Part shown: positions 30,671 through 43,349 of the stretch, piece by piece
Numbering within the stretch: position 1 is the first letter of the stretch
Layout: each line of letters starts with the position of its first letter
Source of the DNA: Filosporella fistucella
Lineage: Eukaryota > Ascomycota > Leotiomycetes > Helotiales
Assembly: GCA_030077755.1 (NCBI GenBank)
Contig: JAQJZZ010000012.1
Span: 1 to 64,000, forward strand
Direction of reading: 5' to 3'
DNA length: 64,000 bases
The notes under the pieces: generated by a model
Told to the model about the DNA's origin: nothing
The model's database searches: none
The model's input: only the letters and a program-made list of their open reading frames with translations
Program-made: the position numbers and the translations under genes

Positions 30671-33292
30671 CTAATTATCACTCAAAGCAAAACACCTCTC
30701 CACACTTGTTGGTTCATTTCCCCACCAATGTGGCATTAATATCCTCTTGCCAGCACTGAAACAGAGGAATATGATTACCCCACTCAGATTGAATCCCGAA
30801 TCAAAAGCCGCCGCAAGTATATAGTTATATCGCGCCCACACCTCGTAATGATGTCGATACGCCCAATACATAACGACGAATCCACCAATGATACCAGACA
30901 AATATCCTGTGCTGATATATCCCCAAAAGTTTGAGAGTGTGCAGAAAAATATTGTACAATTCCAGAGATTGAATTTTGCTCTTGGAAAGCGACGATGTAG
31001 GAGGTATAGTATCGCTGGGGTGAGGGCTCCAACAAGGAAGCCATACGGAAGAGGTCGGTATAGGTTTTCGGAGAAGAGTCGTTTTGGCCCCTTGCTTGTT
31101 AGAATAGTCTCAATGACGAGATTGAACTTACAATGAGAACATATTGTGTCGCCACTGTCAGCGAAGACGTCAGGCTCTGCCCAGTCCATTGTTTTGTAGG
31201 ATCTTTTGTATTCTGGGTCAAATAATCCCCCTTCTTATCAATCACCCATCGAATAACGGCGTAGTTGATAGGGACTCCAATAAAAGACCCAAACATCTGA
31301 GAAAAGAATACAGTCTTCGGGGGAAGGTGCATGTAGTGACCCAGCTTTTGATCCTGAAGCAAGAACTGAGCTCGGTACCAGGCATCCCCAGCGATTGAGC
31401 CATAAACTGAGGCGCCGACTGGATTTTTATGACCGCCAACTGCGTTGACCATGAGGCCATATAATAATTGATTTGTGGTGCCGATGGGCTGCAAACGTTA
31501 GAACGGAACAAGGACTGGTTGTGAACTTACCAGCTGGAAGTTCGAGATGGCATACAACCACCCAAGAGGCTATACAGTCAGCGAAAGTAACCAGTCAGAA
31601 CAATGAACGTACAATAACAACGACTACCCCGGTAGCCAATGCCATGAAATATGTCCAGATCGGAATATACAGATATCCCATTGCCAAAATGCTGGTGATG
31701 ATTGCAAATGACACCAGAAACAAGGCAATAAACCACCACAATGGAACTTCATCGTAAGATCTCATCAAAACGTTCAGGCGATCGGAATATTGCTCATTGA
31801 CTTTCTTGCCAGACCGACGTCGTTCCATATACTTTGCCCATGTAGCCTTAACATGTGGATATCCAAACAATGCCATCCAGACCATGACTGATGTATAAGA
31901 CGCGTAGTCGAAGAAGATACCCCAAAGAAGTTGAGTTCCGATGAAAAGAGTTCCATGTTCGGCATATGCGGTTTCGTTGAAGGTGACTTCGGGGGTTATC
32001 AGTTCAAGAATGGGATAGTTATCGCCATTTTCTAGTAACGTCAGCTGAATTCAATATCCATCGACAAACATACCCATGAATAATTTATTCGACATCAAGT
32101 GATGATCCCATGCACCCAAACCACCCCATTTCGCCAGTGGCAACAAAATCCAGCAGTTCACCACGAATGCTAGGAAGACAATGACCTGGGTATACCAAGG
32201 AGTCAAGAACAAACTTCCCATACTACTGAGATTTCCAACATTCGCCCAGTCAAGTGATAAGTTCATGAATCCCATTCCACCAAGTCCCCCACCAATAAAA
32301 TTAGCAGTCGCATTGTTTGGTGCCACCCAGCACAAAAAAGCAAGGGATGACAGCATGGGAAAGACATATTCGGGTAGAAATTGCCAAACAGCCACCGCAA
32401 GCAATGTCAGGAAGAAAACTTTCATTTGTCGTCGTGATACTGGAGAAGGATACTCTCGTTGCCGAGTCTGAGTCTCGAACAAAGCTGTTTGACAAAGCCT
32501 ACAATTGTCAGAAATGATACACTTAAGGCGGATTACTCACGCATCAAACCATGGCTGCTGAGGATCGTAAATCAAGAACTGCCGAGCGATAGCTGCGTAC
32601 GAGTAACCGGTCCAGACAATAGCTAGCATGAAAAAGATCCAAATTGCAGGATTGATTCTGTCCTTGAAATACAACTCTGATAACGACAGTGGAGTCCAGG
32701 CCAAATTATAGGTTGCCCCAGAAGCTGCTGCAATGACGACTAGAACATGCTCTTTTACACTGAATGGACCTGGATTCAAACTGAAACTCCTCTTCGTAAA
32801 TGGTATCCTGATATCCCACGCCGGTAGTGTCTTCGCAAGCCAGTCCCCCATATAACTCGCCGCTATTTGCACAAAGAATATCGAGTATGGAGCCGATGTT
32901 GTCCGGAACATATTCAATTGTTGAAGAAAAGCACCCGGAGGTACAAAGATGAACACGAGAAGAAAGTATCGGAATGTAATCGTAGGCAAAGTGGTATCAT
33001 CGTGTAAACTGACAATCCGCCGTACATGCCATGGCAAGTCCTTCAACGCATCTTCATCCTCTGCTTCTCCCTGCTTCTCTCCGTTTGTTTCCCTGTATTC
33101 TCCGTCTTTTGTAAATTCGTCCTTCTCGAAAACGGTCGAGGATTGGTTGGATAATTTTGAACCATCGCGGGAGATCGCCGTAGCATCGGAATCCGAGGCA
33201 TCAGAATTCGACACGATCTCTGCGGACATTGGGTCTGCTTTCAACCCAGCCTTGCTTACTTCTCTCTCACGTAGTCCCTCCAAATAAGACAT
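30671..33292 (-). CDS. Oligopeptide transporter, OPT superfamily, 803 aa
   Basis: Six exons join in frame: 32541-33292, 32074-32498, 31613-32031, 31531-31569 (39 nt), 31132-31488 and 30671-31090. Introns are 41-43 nt. An acidic N-terminus of about 85 residues leads into LPWHVRRIVSLHDD, then FVPPGAFLQQLNMFR, FSLNPGPFSVKEH (the NPG family motif), many membrane segments, KLGHYMHLPPKTVFFSQMFG and the closing MPHWWGN. This is the fungal OPT layout of 12-16 membrane spans. OPT proteins co-transport short peptides, glutathione or metal chelates with protons at the plasma membrane; the substrate here cannot be read from sequence. Confidence 0.93.
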
Positions 33293-34034
33293 CGTAAACG
33301 CCTCAAATCGTCGCGATCACCATTATGTGAATGTCGAGTATTCAAGCATCGTGAAGGTTCGAAACAATTCATTCTCAAGCCGGCGACATTGGTGGCGGTA
33401 TGCAACTGATCAGGTTGGCAGACTCTTGACGGTGGCTTTCCATATCAGTTCATTCGGTTTGTTGTCTCCTCCACAATGAATGCTGCCAAGAGGGAGCTGA
33501 AGTTCGTGCGCGATACCCTGTCATTATGTGATTTATCCTTACCAGTCAGAAGAGCTTGTCAGTGAGCTTCGGAGAGCTGTGCCGCTGCAGCACATGGCAA
33601 AATGAAGGCCATGGGGCAACCTGCCACTGAAAGATTACGACGACAGGGTGAAGAGAGCCTGAAAGCACAAGGGTGGGGGAGGAAAGATCCCGACTTTGGG
33701 TGAAAATTAGCGAATCCACAGTGTTGTCAACCAAACAGATGCGTCAACGAACCTCCTTCAGACTGCTTATCTCCCAGAGGACTCTTGTGTAACGCCTCAT
33801 TCGGAATCAATACTTTGAAAATTTGGTAAAGTCTGGGGGTAATAGGTTGGCAATTTGCAATATAGGCCAGCTTCAACAGTGCCTTTGCCTCCCGATCTCC
33901 GAACTTAGCCATCAACCCATTCAATCCCGAGGATACGGTTCTAACATGAAGCTCGCCAGTCTCGCACGAACGATTCAGGGGTATCAGATGTGCCAGAATG
34001 CCGGTTTGTATTCCTTGCTTGATATCTCGCCATT
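33293..34034. other. Upstream region of the OPT gene
   Basis: Holds the OPT promoter and the 3' flank of the pICln gene; nothing else recognised. Confidence 0.55.
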
Positions 34035-34911
34035 TCAATCCGTTCTGGGCCGTTTGTTATCATCAGATTCATGCACTCCATTTACATCGGCTCCATCAAC
34101 TTCATCCCGAGTTCTTGTCCTGCCCGCTCCTTCACCCAAACTCTCACCTCCATCCCGAATCCAGTTTCCATCCTCGTCAAAATATTCCGATACATTTTCT
34201 GCTGTAATCCATCCACCACTTCCGGGAAATGGTGGCGGGAGGCCGCCATCTGCTGCGCCTTGCGAAACTCCGGGCAACCCGCTGATTCCTTCATATCCCA
34301 CACTCCCTTCGAAAATAATCCTGCTGTCACCATCTGCATCTTCCATATCTTCGTCTTCTTGGGTTTGATCTGGATGGAGGTTCGAACAATTGGAAACTGC
34401 ATCAAAAAGGTCTTGAATCTTGTCACCAACCACCAATGTCAATTCGACGATGTCAGGGTCTTCGTCGTCTGCGCCGTAAGGATCTGAAAGCTCAAGCTGC
34501 ATATAGAGACTTTGTGTTTGTTGTCCAGCATTTGATGGGTCATCGATTCGTTGGATCGCATGAAGGGAGATTGTAGGGTATGGAATTGAGACACCTTTGG
34601 ATAAACTGTGTTGGAAGATGATCAGGCTCCTACAGGATTGTTAGCTTTGTAGAACCTGCGGTGATTGCGCCCAACTCTGAAGTGACCCAAACATCCACGG
34701 TCGAGCTGGCGACTAGGCCTTCTACGGCCTCATTCGAATAGAACGGTAATTTTGAGATATGCTCTGGAGAAGTCTGCGCCAGGACAGATGTAGCAGAGAA
34801 ATGCTTGACTGGTTTGCCATCGTAGAATGTTGTGGGTGTCTGTGACTGGTGCTCTTCGAGAGGGGTGAAGGCGTCTACTGCAGGAGGCTCATTCAGAGTT
34901 GTGAGGGTCAT
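34035..34911 (-). CDS. pICln/Lot5-type regulator (methylosome subunit), 276 aa
   Basis: Exons 34676-34911 and 34035-34629 join across a 46-nt intron with a weak GTTGGG donor but a good GCTAAC branch site and CTGTAG acceptor. The join restores VWVTSESLIIFQHSLSKG followed by VSIPYPTISLHAIQR, the hallmark strand pair of the pICln PH-like fold, then LYMQLELSD and a long acidic region (DEDPDIVELTLVVG, QEDEDMEDADGDS). pICln works in the cytosol with the PRMT5 methylosome, chaperoning Sm proteins for snRNP assembly. The Pro/Gly/acidic C-terminus ending in KRPRTD is typical of fungal versions. Confidence 0.82.
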
Positions 34912-35156
34912 GTTTTCGTAATGTATATGAAGTGGCAGATGACTGGAGTACCAAAAACGAGACCAGGTGTAATGGGACAGATAAGGAGTTGTGGCGTTGA
35001 TGTTGTTGACAAGTGTTGACAAGGCTCGTAGAAAATATCGCAAGGCTGAACAATTTTTGACCTTTCCTTAGCGAATCTAGCAATGTGCTCTCCCGCTTAA
35101 CCCCTGATTCTGCCTGGACCTCACAGCAAGGATAGCGAAGGAAATATGTTTGTCTA

Positions 35157-35343
35157 CCTTCGAGCGCAGCGAGGCCGGGGGTTTGGGGGCTTGCCCCCAT
35201 GAAAGAAGAATAGCTGTATTGTACGCTCGAAAGTAACAGAAAGTAGGAAAGGGTAGGAAGCCAAGGAAATGAGTTTGCCCCTCATAGGGTTGAGCTTTTA
35301 TGGGGGCAAGCCCCCAAACCCCCGGCCTCGCTGCGCTCGAAGG
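35157..35343. repeat. 44-bp perfect inverted repeat with 99-bp spacer
   Basis: Arms 35157-35200 and 35300-35343 are exact reverse complements over 44 bp and are much more GC-rich than the surroundings (G-runs and GGCTTGCCCCC). Total length is 187 bp. No target-site duplication is obvious. A second, diverged similarity exists between the sequence just left of the first arm and the spacer (AAGGAAATATGTTTG versus AAGGAAATGAGTTTG). It could be a MITE-like element or a strong snap-back structure, placed between the promoter of the pICln gene and the stop of the dioxygenase gene. Confidence 0.9.
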
Positions 35344-35601
35344 CAAGGCAGAGGAAGGGTAGTCTGTTCTTCATAGGTTTGATTTTCTTTGCTAGGTGAT
35401 TCACTGAGATCAAATGACGGTGGGTCGAAATTTGGAACCGACTTTGCGAAATCAATTTCATTACGATTCATCGATATAACAATTTAGTCCTTCATCATCA
35501 GCCTTTCCATTTCGTCAATACAACCAGTAATGGCCAGGTACTCGTCTTCGAACCCACTTCGAGCTACCATCCCTCTTTCACCATGCCTCACACTGTCAGT
35601 T

Positions 35602-36873
35602 TTATACCTTCAGCTCCTTCTCGATCTTCACATATGGAGTCTCAACTGGAGCCTCAGCTTGTGGAGTGATGCGAGCCAAGTGGCGACGCTCTCCTGTTGA
35701 CCAGTCCAGGGTTGCAGAATGAACAGTGACACGATTCTACTAATGTCAGCGGCCTTCATCAAAGCAAATCTTCTACTCACATCCCAAACAACTACGGTCT
35801 TTGGAGCCCACTTCACGCGAGCTTGCCAATCAACTCCACGGCCAATGTGGTTGAATAAGAACGCCAAAAGAGCATCGGACTCCTCTTTCTTTAATCCAAC
35901 AATGCTGCGAGTGACTACTCCTGTCAGTTCATACCTCTCCGACTCTCTTTCTGGGTTGCTTACATCCTTGATTAATGAACAGTGCCTTCTCTCCAGTCGC
36001 TGGATGAGTTCGGACGATTGGATGCTCATTCTTCACTGGCTCCCTCCTCACGACACCGTCTCTATCGCGGCTGAATTGCGCCTGCTCGAAGCCAGAATGA
36101 ACCGCCTTCAACCCATGCAATCTCTCCTTCAAGGGCTCAGATAGTCTGTTATACGCCTCGACCTGGTTCGCAAAAAGTGTATCTCCTCCAGCTTCAGGGC
36201 CATCAAAGATGTACAGGAATGTTGTTCCTGGTGGTTGGGCTTCATACGATACATCCGAGTGCCAACTCACACTGCTATTACGACCAGCAAGGAAGGAATC
36301 GAATTCTCCACCAGTGGCACCATGCCTGTGGACAATATGCAACTCAGGGAACCCTTCTGGACTTCCACTTGTAGGATGGATATGGTGACGACCGAAATAG
36401 CCGCCGAAGTCCAGAGCTTCCCGAAGAGGGAGATCAGCAAGATCTTGATCACGGAATGCCACCACTTTGCGTTGAGCGACCAGGAGAGCGAGTTGATCCT
36501 TTCCAGCGGCAGAGAGTTTGCTCAGCTGGACACCAGTGACTTCAGAACCGATACTTGGCGTGAGTTTTTGGATTTTACTGCCCTCTGGGAGGAGATCTTT
36601 GAAAGTGTGGTCTGCTCCTTTACCGTGCTCTGTGTGCTCGAATGGCTCCAGTGCAGGATATTTCTGTCCATGATTCCAGGTTGGAAGGTATTGAGGATAC
36701 TGGGATGGTCAGTGATTGATTCGATTGCTTGGGATACATACTGTCGCGTCTGTTTTGCCTCCTTCAACCTCGATTTGTCTTTTGACCTTTGGTGCTTCTT
36801 GGGCAGAAATGTTAAGCTTTTGTGAAACAACTTCAGGAAGGTCTTCTGCGATTTGTTGAACTGATGGAGCCAT
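35602..36873 (-). CDS. TauD/TfdA-family alpha-ketoglutarate dioxygenase, 378 aa
   Basis: Exons 36742-36873, 35964-36699, 35781-35914 and 35602-35736, introns 42-49 nt. The iron triad is visible: WHSDVSYE (H-x-D) near residue 190 and the distal His in VTVHSATLDW, encoded by the last exon. The 2-oxoglutarate-binding Arg lies in RRHLARITP. The fold's usual elements are present (IGSEVTGVQLSKLS, VVAFRDQDL, FINQGFTRSIVGLKKEES). Fungal members use sulfonates such as taurine, or related acids, releasing sulfite; the exact substrate is unknown. No signal peptide, so cytosolic. The third exon's acceptor is an in-frame GAG/TAG tandem; using the second gives the family-typical GFTR. Confidence 0.9.
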
Positions 36874-37893
36874 TGTGATTTTGATATGCCGATATTTACT
36901 GCTGTTGATGCTACTGCTGGAAATGATAATGCTTTGCAAGTATCATGGTCTGCAAGTGGAAGCTCCCCTTTATATCTCCAAGCTCGTACGTGAGGTCGAC
37001 GGATTCTTTCTCTCTAATGTCTTAGCCTTGTCTTCTCCGATCAATAATATCCCATCTCAATTCCGTCATCTGTCTATATCTTGCCATCTCTGAATAATGG
37101 ACCTCTCACAAGTCATCGGCGTGTGGAGTTAAAGGCGACCGACTATATCCGACTCTATTCCAAGCCCAGTCACCCCACACTTTATTGCAATCTCAGAATA
37201 CTCCTCCAAAGGGTCGAGAGCGCAGATGAGAAGAGCGGGTATCGGCGTTCTGCATCTTTAAGGCCATTATTATTGGACAACTGAAGGTAGTGACATTTTG
37301 GCGCCAGTCAGATGAAGAATATTATCCATTAATATGCTCCTGAATCCCGGTTCATGGGTATCGGTAGTGTCGTTCCGTTCAGTGGGGATGATGTGCTTTG
37401 GGTTGATAATGACACAAATCGAGAGGTTGATATAAGCGAATCACGAGGCTGAAGAAAGGGGAGTGACTTCCAATGTGTCTTGGTTGCACATGGTCAGGTC
37501 GAAAGGTTTTGCTCGGTAATCTGCCTGTCGCGTCCTGCATGAAATCCAGTTCAGTGTTGACTTTCGGAGATTTCGTGATCAAGCAAGCTAAAGTTCAGGG
37601 CGAATTGTTGTTGTATTATCTTCACACTTGATCAGTTTTAAACATTCTAAAATCGATGAATTAATCCTCAGTGACGCTTGTATCCAAATTAAAGCCATTA
37701 TGGGTGATTATTGAGGTCCGAAGTTGCTATAGCGTATCAAATGTGCCAACTTTGAACGGTGATAACCCCTAGTCTAACCTCTGAGCTCAGGCCTGCCTAT
37801 TCTACTCTATTGATGTATACGAAAATCGAACTCCCAATCAAATCCCAATAATGTCTGCAAATATTCCATACCAAGTGCGCGCGTTCAATTCTA
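36874..37893. other. Upstream region of the dioxygenase gene
   Basis: About 1 kb between the dioxygenase start and the stop of the permease gene. No gene or repeat was recognised; a GGCGCC palindrome lies near 37295. Confidence 0.55.
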
Positions 37894-39584
37894 TCATTCA
37901 TCCTTCACGTTTACCAGCCTCGTAATACTCGTCCCATCGCTCAAAACATCAAATTCCTCTTCCACTCTATATCGATACCACCAGGGAAACAGCCGGAACG
38001 TGACATACCAATACAAAATTCCAAACAAAATACTGTCATAATTAGCGTTGCTCTCTTTATCAGTGCAGACTACTCACATGGCAATGCCGACAATAGCATA
38101 AGTTGCGTAAAAGAATCCCACATCGGCTTTACCATCTTTAGGCGGGAAGAACGGTGCAGCGATCAAAGCCAGCGAAAGGAAAATCTTAAAGTACACAGCA
38201 GGAAGCCAAGCTTTGAATGGCCTCGCCAAATCTTTTCTCTTATACCGAAGACGTAGAAGTCCAATTGCAATGGCAAGTGAAGCAAATTGCCCAGGATATC
38301 CTTCCACATCCAGAATGAAATTATACACGTCTCCTCGAGGTGGAATGGCGATGACCAGAACAGATGGGATATAGTGCACGATTAATCCACCGAGAGGAGC
38401 TCCGAATGGTTTTGAGGAAGAGAGCAAATGTGATTTGGGGAGAAATCCTTGTCTTGCGATTTCCTGATTCACTCGAGCCTGCAATCGTCAGATGCATTGA
38501 AATGGAATAGAACGAGGGAATAAAATACCAATGCATATGTCACAACCATAACATTACCCGCAGCAGATATGGCAATTGAAAGAGGTAAGATAACTTTCCC
38601 AAAATGTTCTCCAAAGACTCTCTCAAAAAATAATGCAGCAATCAATTCTCCGCTTTTCTTCACCTCCTCCAAAGGTACGACTGTAAAATATGCAAAGTTA
38701 ACAAGAACATACAACAAACAAGCTGTTAGAAGAACGGCAGGAGCCACAGTCTTTAACGTTCGAATGGGATCTTTGACCTCATTCAAAACATTATTGACGT
38801 TCTGCAGTCCAGCATAGGAGTAGGAAACCTTGAATACAGCGGTAGACAGTGTTCCCCATCCCCAATTCGAGTCATTCCAGAGTCCATCCCAAGAAAGAAC
38901 CTGTGAGGCTGTACCTTCAGGCTGTATATGGAACATCGCAACCCAAATACCAGTCAATGCCATAAATAGTATCAAACCAACTTTAATCCAACCCAGAAAG
39001 TTCTGGATCCTAATTCCAGCCTTAGGGAAACAGCCATGGATGATTGTAATCGCTGTCAACAGCCCCAATGCCAAAGTCTTTTGCGTGAGTTCTGTGACCT
39101 CGATTCCAAAAGCAAAAAGTGTATACTCTCCAAACACAATACAATTGCTTGCCGTGAAGCCCAACAAGACAGCTTGTACAGCTACCATTGTCGAAGTGAA
39201 AAATCTTGGATGTTGGTATGTGAATTCAAGGTATACTTTATCACCTCCAGACCGGGGAAGCATGCAACCATATTCCAGCGCAACGATCATTCCACACCAT
39301 GCCACGAACGCGCCTGCGATCCATAATAACATTGCTAATCCAACACTGCCTGTTGTTTTGACGATAGAGCCAGGAGTTGCAAATATGCCACTTCCTACAA
39401 CACGGGAGATGACCAGTATATAAGCACTGGACCAAGATAAAGAGCGGCCTGTTGTCGCAGTCTCGGGGAGGACATCATCTTCAATTTCGCGGGTGATTTT
39501 AGCATTTTGATTGGCGGACGAGGAAGAGCATGAAGAGGAGAGAAGAGGTTCCGTGGATGATTCGTTGTAATGAAACGAGGACAT
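37894..39584 (-). CDS. LAT-type amino-acid permease, Mup1/Mup3-like, 531 aa
   Basis: Exons 38529-39584, 38078-38478 and 37894-38032. The chain has about 12 membrane segments with the L-type transporter start VVGSGIFATPGSI, then LEYGCMLPRSGGDKVYLE, FTASNCIVFGEY, KAGIRIQNFLGWIKVG and YSYAGLQNVNNVLNEVKDPI, matching fungal methionine permeases of the APC superfamily. The N-terminus is polar with STEPLLSS, a possible acidic dileucine sorting signal. The first intron uses a GTATTT donor, the second GTGAGT. Methionine or another large neutral amino acid is the likely substrate, by family only. Confidence 0.88.
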
Positions 39585-42500
39585 ATTGAGTCATGGCATG
39601 CGGTGGGTGTGTATAGAGTTTGCTCGAGGATTGACTGGAAGAGAGCAGAAAGCCTCCAGAAAGGAGGGAAACTTTCAGAGCAGATGATCGGGATTGTATC
39701 GCTGTTGCAGAGCTTGGAAGGAGGCGATCTATCAAGAAGTTGGGCTCGAGTTCATCTACAACCACGGTTAACTGTCTGGAGCGTGTATCCGGCGCTTCGT
39801 TGGTCGAAAGAATATAGAGGATAGAGGAGTACAGGAGTAAAGGTTTGGTGGAGCAGTCTGGGGTAGGAATTCCAGATCAAAGGATATCCAGAGGCCAAGT
39901 CGCAAACAGTAAGGGATCAGGATCTTTGGAAGGACTTGCGAGTGAAATCGAAGAGTAGGTCAGGACGAGGGATACTAAGGTATACAACTGTTCCGTGGCA
40001 GATGTACCTATTGATACCGTTTGCTATAGACAGAATTAGAGAGATATTCGGAGATTAAATCGAGTCAGAGAGTTACTGGTTCAGGGAGAGTGGTTTGGGC
40101 AAAGTATTTCGAATTGAGGCTGTGATAGCCAGTCAGAGAAACAGCTTTTCCTCAGCAACAAACTCAAGACAACCGTATCGTACAACATTCAACTGCACCA
40201 GATGCAACTCAGTACAAATGCCGTATCAAATTGAATTACTTTGTTGTATCAGATGGAAATATACAGTACCTTACGACCTCGTACCCTCGTCGTCGCGCGT
40301 CATCCAGATCCCATATCGCATATTCAGCATATCGCGTCGCATAATCAAACTGATTTGAAATCCAGCCTCCTCTAGCTGCTCACACCAAAGCACCCACCAC
40401 CACGCCAACTCTCCCTCACATTCGCCATCAGCAATCCACTGAATGTGTTTCTCATCGATGATACCATATCGGTAACGGGAAATCAACCCCTATTTTTGCT
40501 AGCGTTGTAGTCGTGCCATTCGGGAGGGGAATGGCGTGATTGGATGCTGGGTTGGAGAGTCTGAGAATCTAAATATGGGATAGGAGCCTGGAATGGAATC
40601 AATTAGAATGGCCATATGAGAGATGGGTGGGAATATTGCGATGAGGATGTGATATTGCGGTGGTGGTGCATGTTAGAGCATGATCTGGCTGAGGCTGGAG
40701 AAGGGTGAGGATATATTGAGTATTATTTCTCCATCTTGACGAAGACAAATATTCTGTTCGACGCAAAAATCTGTACAACTTCGATATAATCGGTCTTCTA
40801 CGTCCCTAATTTTAACCATGGTTTCTGATCTTCTGAAGCATCATACCTTCCATGTTGTGTCCGAATTCATCGTGCCCCATTCTCATAGCATAACAAACTA
40901 AACTCCCGCGCACCATACTCCTTGAACTCTCTTCTAGTCTGGCTATTATCACAATGCTGTGTTTCGCCCTGTTCTTCCCAAAGCTCGAAAGTATTCACCT
41001 AGATGCCTGAAATAACATGGCAAACCAGCTCCAAACAACCACGCCCGCTTTGCCACACCGTGGCCTGCCTATTAGTAACATGGCATCTGGCACAAAGTAT
41101 CCAGAAGCCGTGCCAGCCAGATTTGCTAATAGAAAGTCCCTCGGTCAGGTGTAGGCTTCCGGGCTGCAAGAATTCGGCTTTCGTTGCAGATTCTCTAGGT
41201 CACAAGTCTCAGATCACCAAGACCAACAGAATAATATCCCATCCATCACGAGTGTGAATGTTCCGGGCGTCTGCAAAAGTATTCGGGGGCACTCTCGTTG
41301 CAGTGTGTAACGACGGATTTCTCTCGAGCCCTGACAATGAAGTCTCTTCGGGTTCCGAAAATTCTGCCGGAGTACAAAGTCCCATTATCTCTGCAGTCAA
41401 AAAAAGTGGAAAAGTGCACAGGAAGCGGGATACGCCCATGCAACCGTTCATCGTGGCGAAACAGATTTTTCCAGTTAGATTTTGTGATTCGACTGTTCGG
41501 TGATGAACTTCCGACAACTCTGTCCACATTGACCCCCAATTCATATGTATCCATCACCTTGAACGCCAGATCATCGATACCAATCGTTGGTCCATAACAC
41601 TTCGAGTCTAGCCATGCAATTTAGTAGACCGAATTCAAGAGCCATGTTTTGCAACCACCATAGATGCGTACTACGTAGTAACAAGCTGGTCCCTAATGTG
41701 TAGACGGGCTCGAAGACCAAGGCGATGGCAGATATCAATCCTGTGTCGTTATGGCCACAATGATGCCATCACCTACACCCGCGCGTGATAAAGGTGAACC
41801 TGATTGCTAGATTCAGCTATCTGCTACATGGATTTGAAATTACCTCCATTCGGCTGTTCAAATCTCTGGTACAAGTACATCACAGAGGTGGCTCCAATCA
41901 GAGTCTCCAGATCTCTTCTACCCATACATCGACAAAGCCTAACTCAAAAACCCCGCCAGAAACCCACACCTGGACTCCGGGTCGAGAGCACTGATCTTCT
42001 TGTGGCTCGCTCAGATATATCAATGACTAAAATATTGGTAGAATGAAGCAGGATAGATATTTTGCCCAAAGATTTACAACCAAGTGTGCAACACCCCACA
42101 AAGACAAGAACAGAGAGTAACAGGAAATAAATAAGGGAGTAAAAGTCGTATCCTCAAGCCGAAAGCAAGCTCAACAAGGTTATACAGCCACATTTTCAAG
42201 CTGGTCGAAAGATCGTGGCGTAGAATTAACAATGTGGGGGGACAAGGCGGAAACACAGACCCCATCCTGCCCATACTAGAACCTATCCACTGAGCACGGA
42301 GCCTCCGAGACATGATCTCCCGATTGATAAAAAATTGACCAGTACAGCTCAAATGGGCAAGTCATCGTCTGATATTGTGGAGGTTTGAAGAATTGAAAGA
42401 CAAAGAGCCCGAGGGAGGACCCAGGCAATGGGGTCAGCTCCAGCCGTCTAGAGCGGGTAGTAATGCTACGGCCAAAGCTTTTGTGGGTTGAATCGATCGC

Positions 42501-42696
42501 CGACTTGGTGTGTTGTCAGGATCCAGATCTTTGAGAGAAGAAAAATCAGATCGAGTCTGTAGACTGAATCAGAAAAGGAGACTATATATATGACAATCCA
42601 CCTCATCGGAACTGTATCTTGTGGTTCCTTATTTGCCAATCCAATCACACCATTGTGTACAAGCTTTACATATCGACTTCACCTTAGCATCGCCTC
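39585..42696. other. 3.1-kb stretch without a supported gene
   Basis: Only short ORFs without recognisable motifs. The best of them, 40271-40486 (minus, 71 codons, Trp-rich) and 41246-41557 (minus, 103 codons), have no splice partners or family features. No RNA genes or mobile-element ends were seen. Confidence 0.55.
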
Positions 42697-43349
42697 ATGG
42701 GTCAAATTCGATATCAGCTCCAGAACGGTGGCTTTGTAGCCTATCATCGAGACATGTACGTTATGCCAGAAGCAGACGTTGTAGATGGATTTGGAGGAAT
42801 GGCGAGAGAGCCTGAGTTACTTGATGAGCAGGGAGGAGATCGACGAGAGTTGGACAGATGGAACAACGTCGTCGAACAGCCAGAAAATCAACCACAGCCA
42901 CATCCAAACATGTGGAGGGATGTCATCTTGGAAGAGCCAGAAGATCGACAAGAAATGGATGAGTGGAAGAGGATTCTCGAAGGACCATCTGATGATCGAG
43001 CGGATCTAGATATGTGGAGGAATAACGTTTTCAGGGAAGAGAATTCAATCGCACCAGATGTTCAAGGTACGTTGTTTGAAATCTCCTAGTATTGTAGAGC
43101 TTCTCTTGCTAGATGTTGATGTCAGCAATGGAAATATGCGCCATTCTGTGGGACTTTTCATCTTGGATTACCTTTCCCATTCTGTATGCAAGTGCATACG
43201 CATGTGGCGGTATCCGCCATCGACCCTCGGTGAGAAGATCCAGATACGAATTCTGCAAAAAGTCCAGGATCAGGAACGGGCAGTTCGTTGGCCGGAGAAG
43301 CAAAGAAAGGTCGGCTGGAGTTCCTACCAGTACCAGTAAAAGGGGGTGA
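42697..43349 (+). CDS. Uncharacterised repeat protein with C-terminal membrane segment, 197 aa
   Basis: Exon 42697-43066 encodes an acidic segment with three or four degenerate units of about 22 residues carrying D-R-x-E/D-L/M-D-x-W (DRRELDRW, DRQEMDEW, DRADLDMW). A GTACGT donor at 43067 ends the exon. The acceptor at 43125 (ATGTCAG) gives the preferred second exon 43126-43349: one hydrophobic segment (ILWDFSSWITFPILYASAY), then a strongly basic Arg/Lys/Ser tail. An alternative acceptor at 43112 gives a different frame ending at 43339 without the membrane segment. The first exon can also terminate unspliced at 43089. No family is recognised; the choice of splice form is uncertain. Confidence 0.55.

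Noticed and set aside
37285..37305. CYS3-type binding site upstream of the dioxygenase
   Set aside because: The GGCGCC palindrome there does not match the CYS3 consensus well enough to claim a site.
40271..40486. 71-codon Trp-rich ORF on the minus strand
   Set aside because: Reads somewhat like protein, but there is no family, signal peptide or splice support and another frame is almost as open.
41209..41557. Overlapping ORFs of about 100 codons on both strands
   Set aside because: Mutual shadows with no motif; not enough to call a gene.
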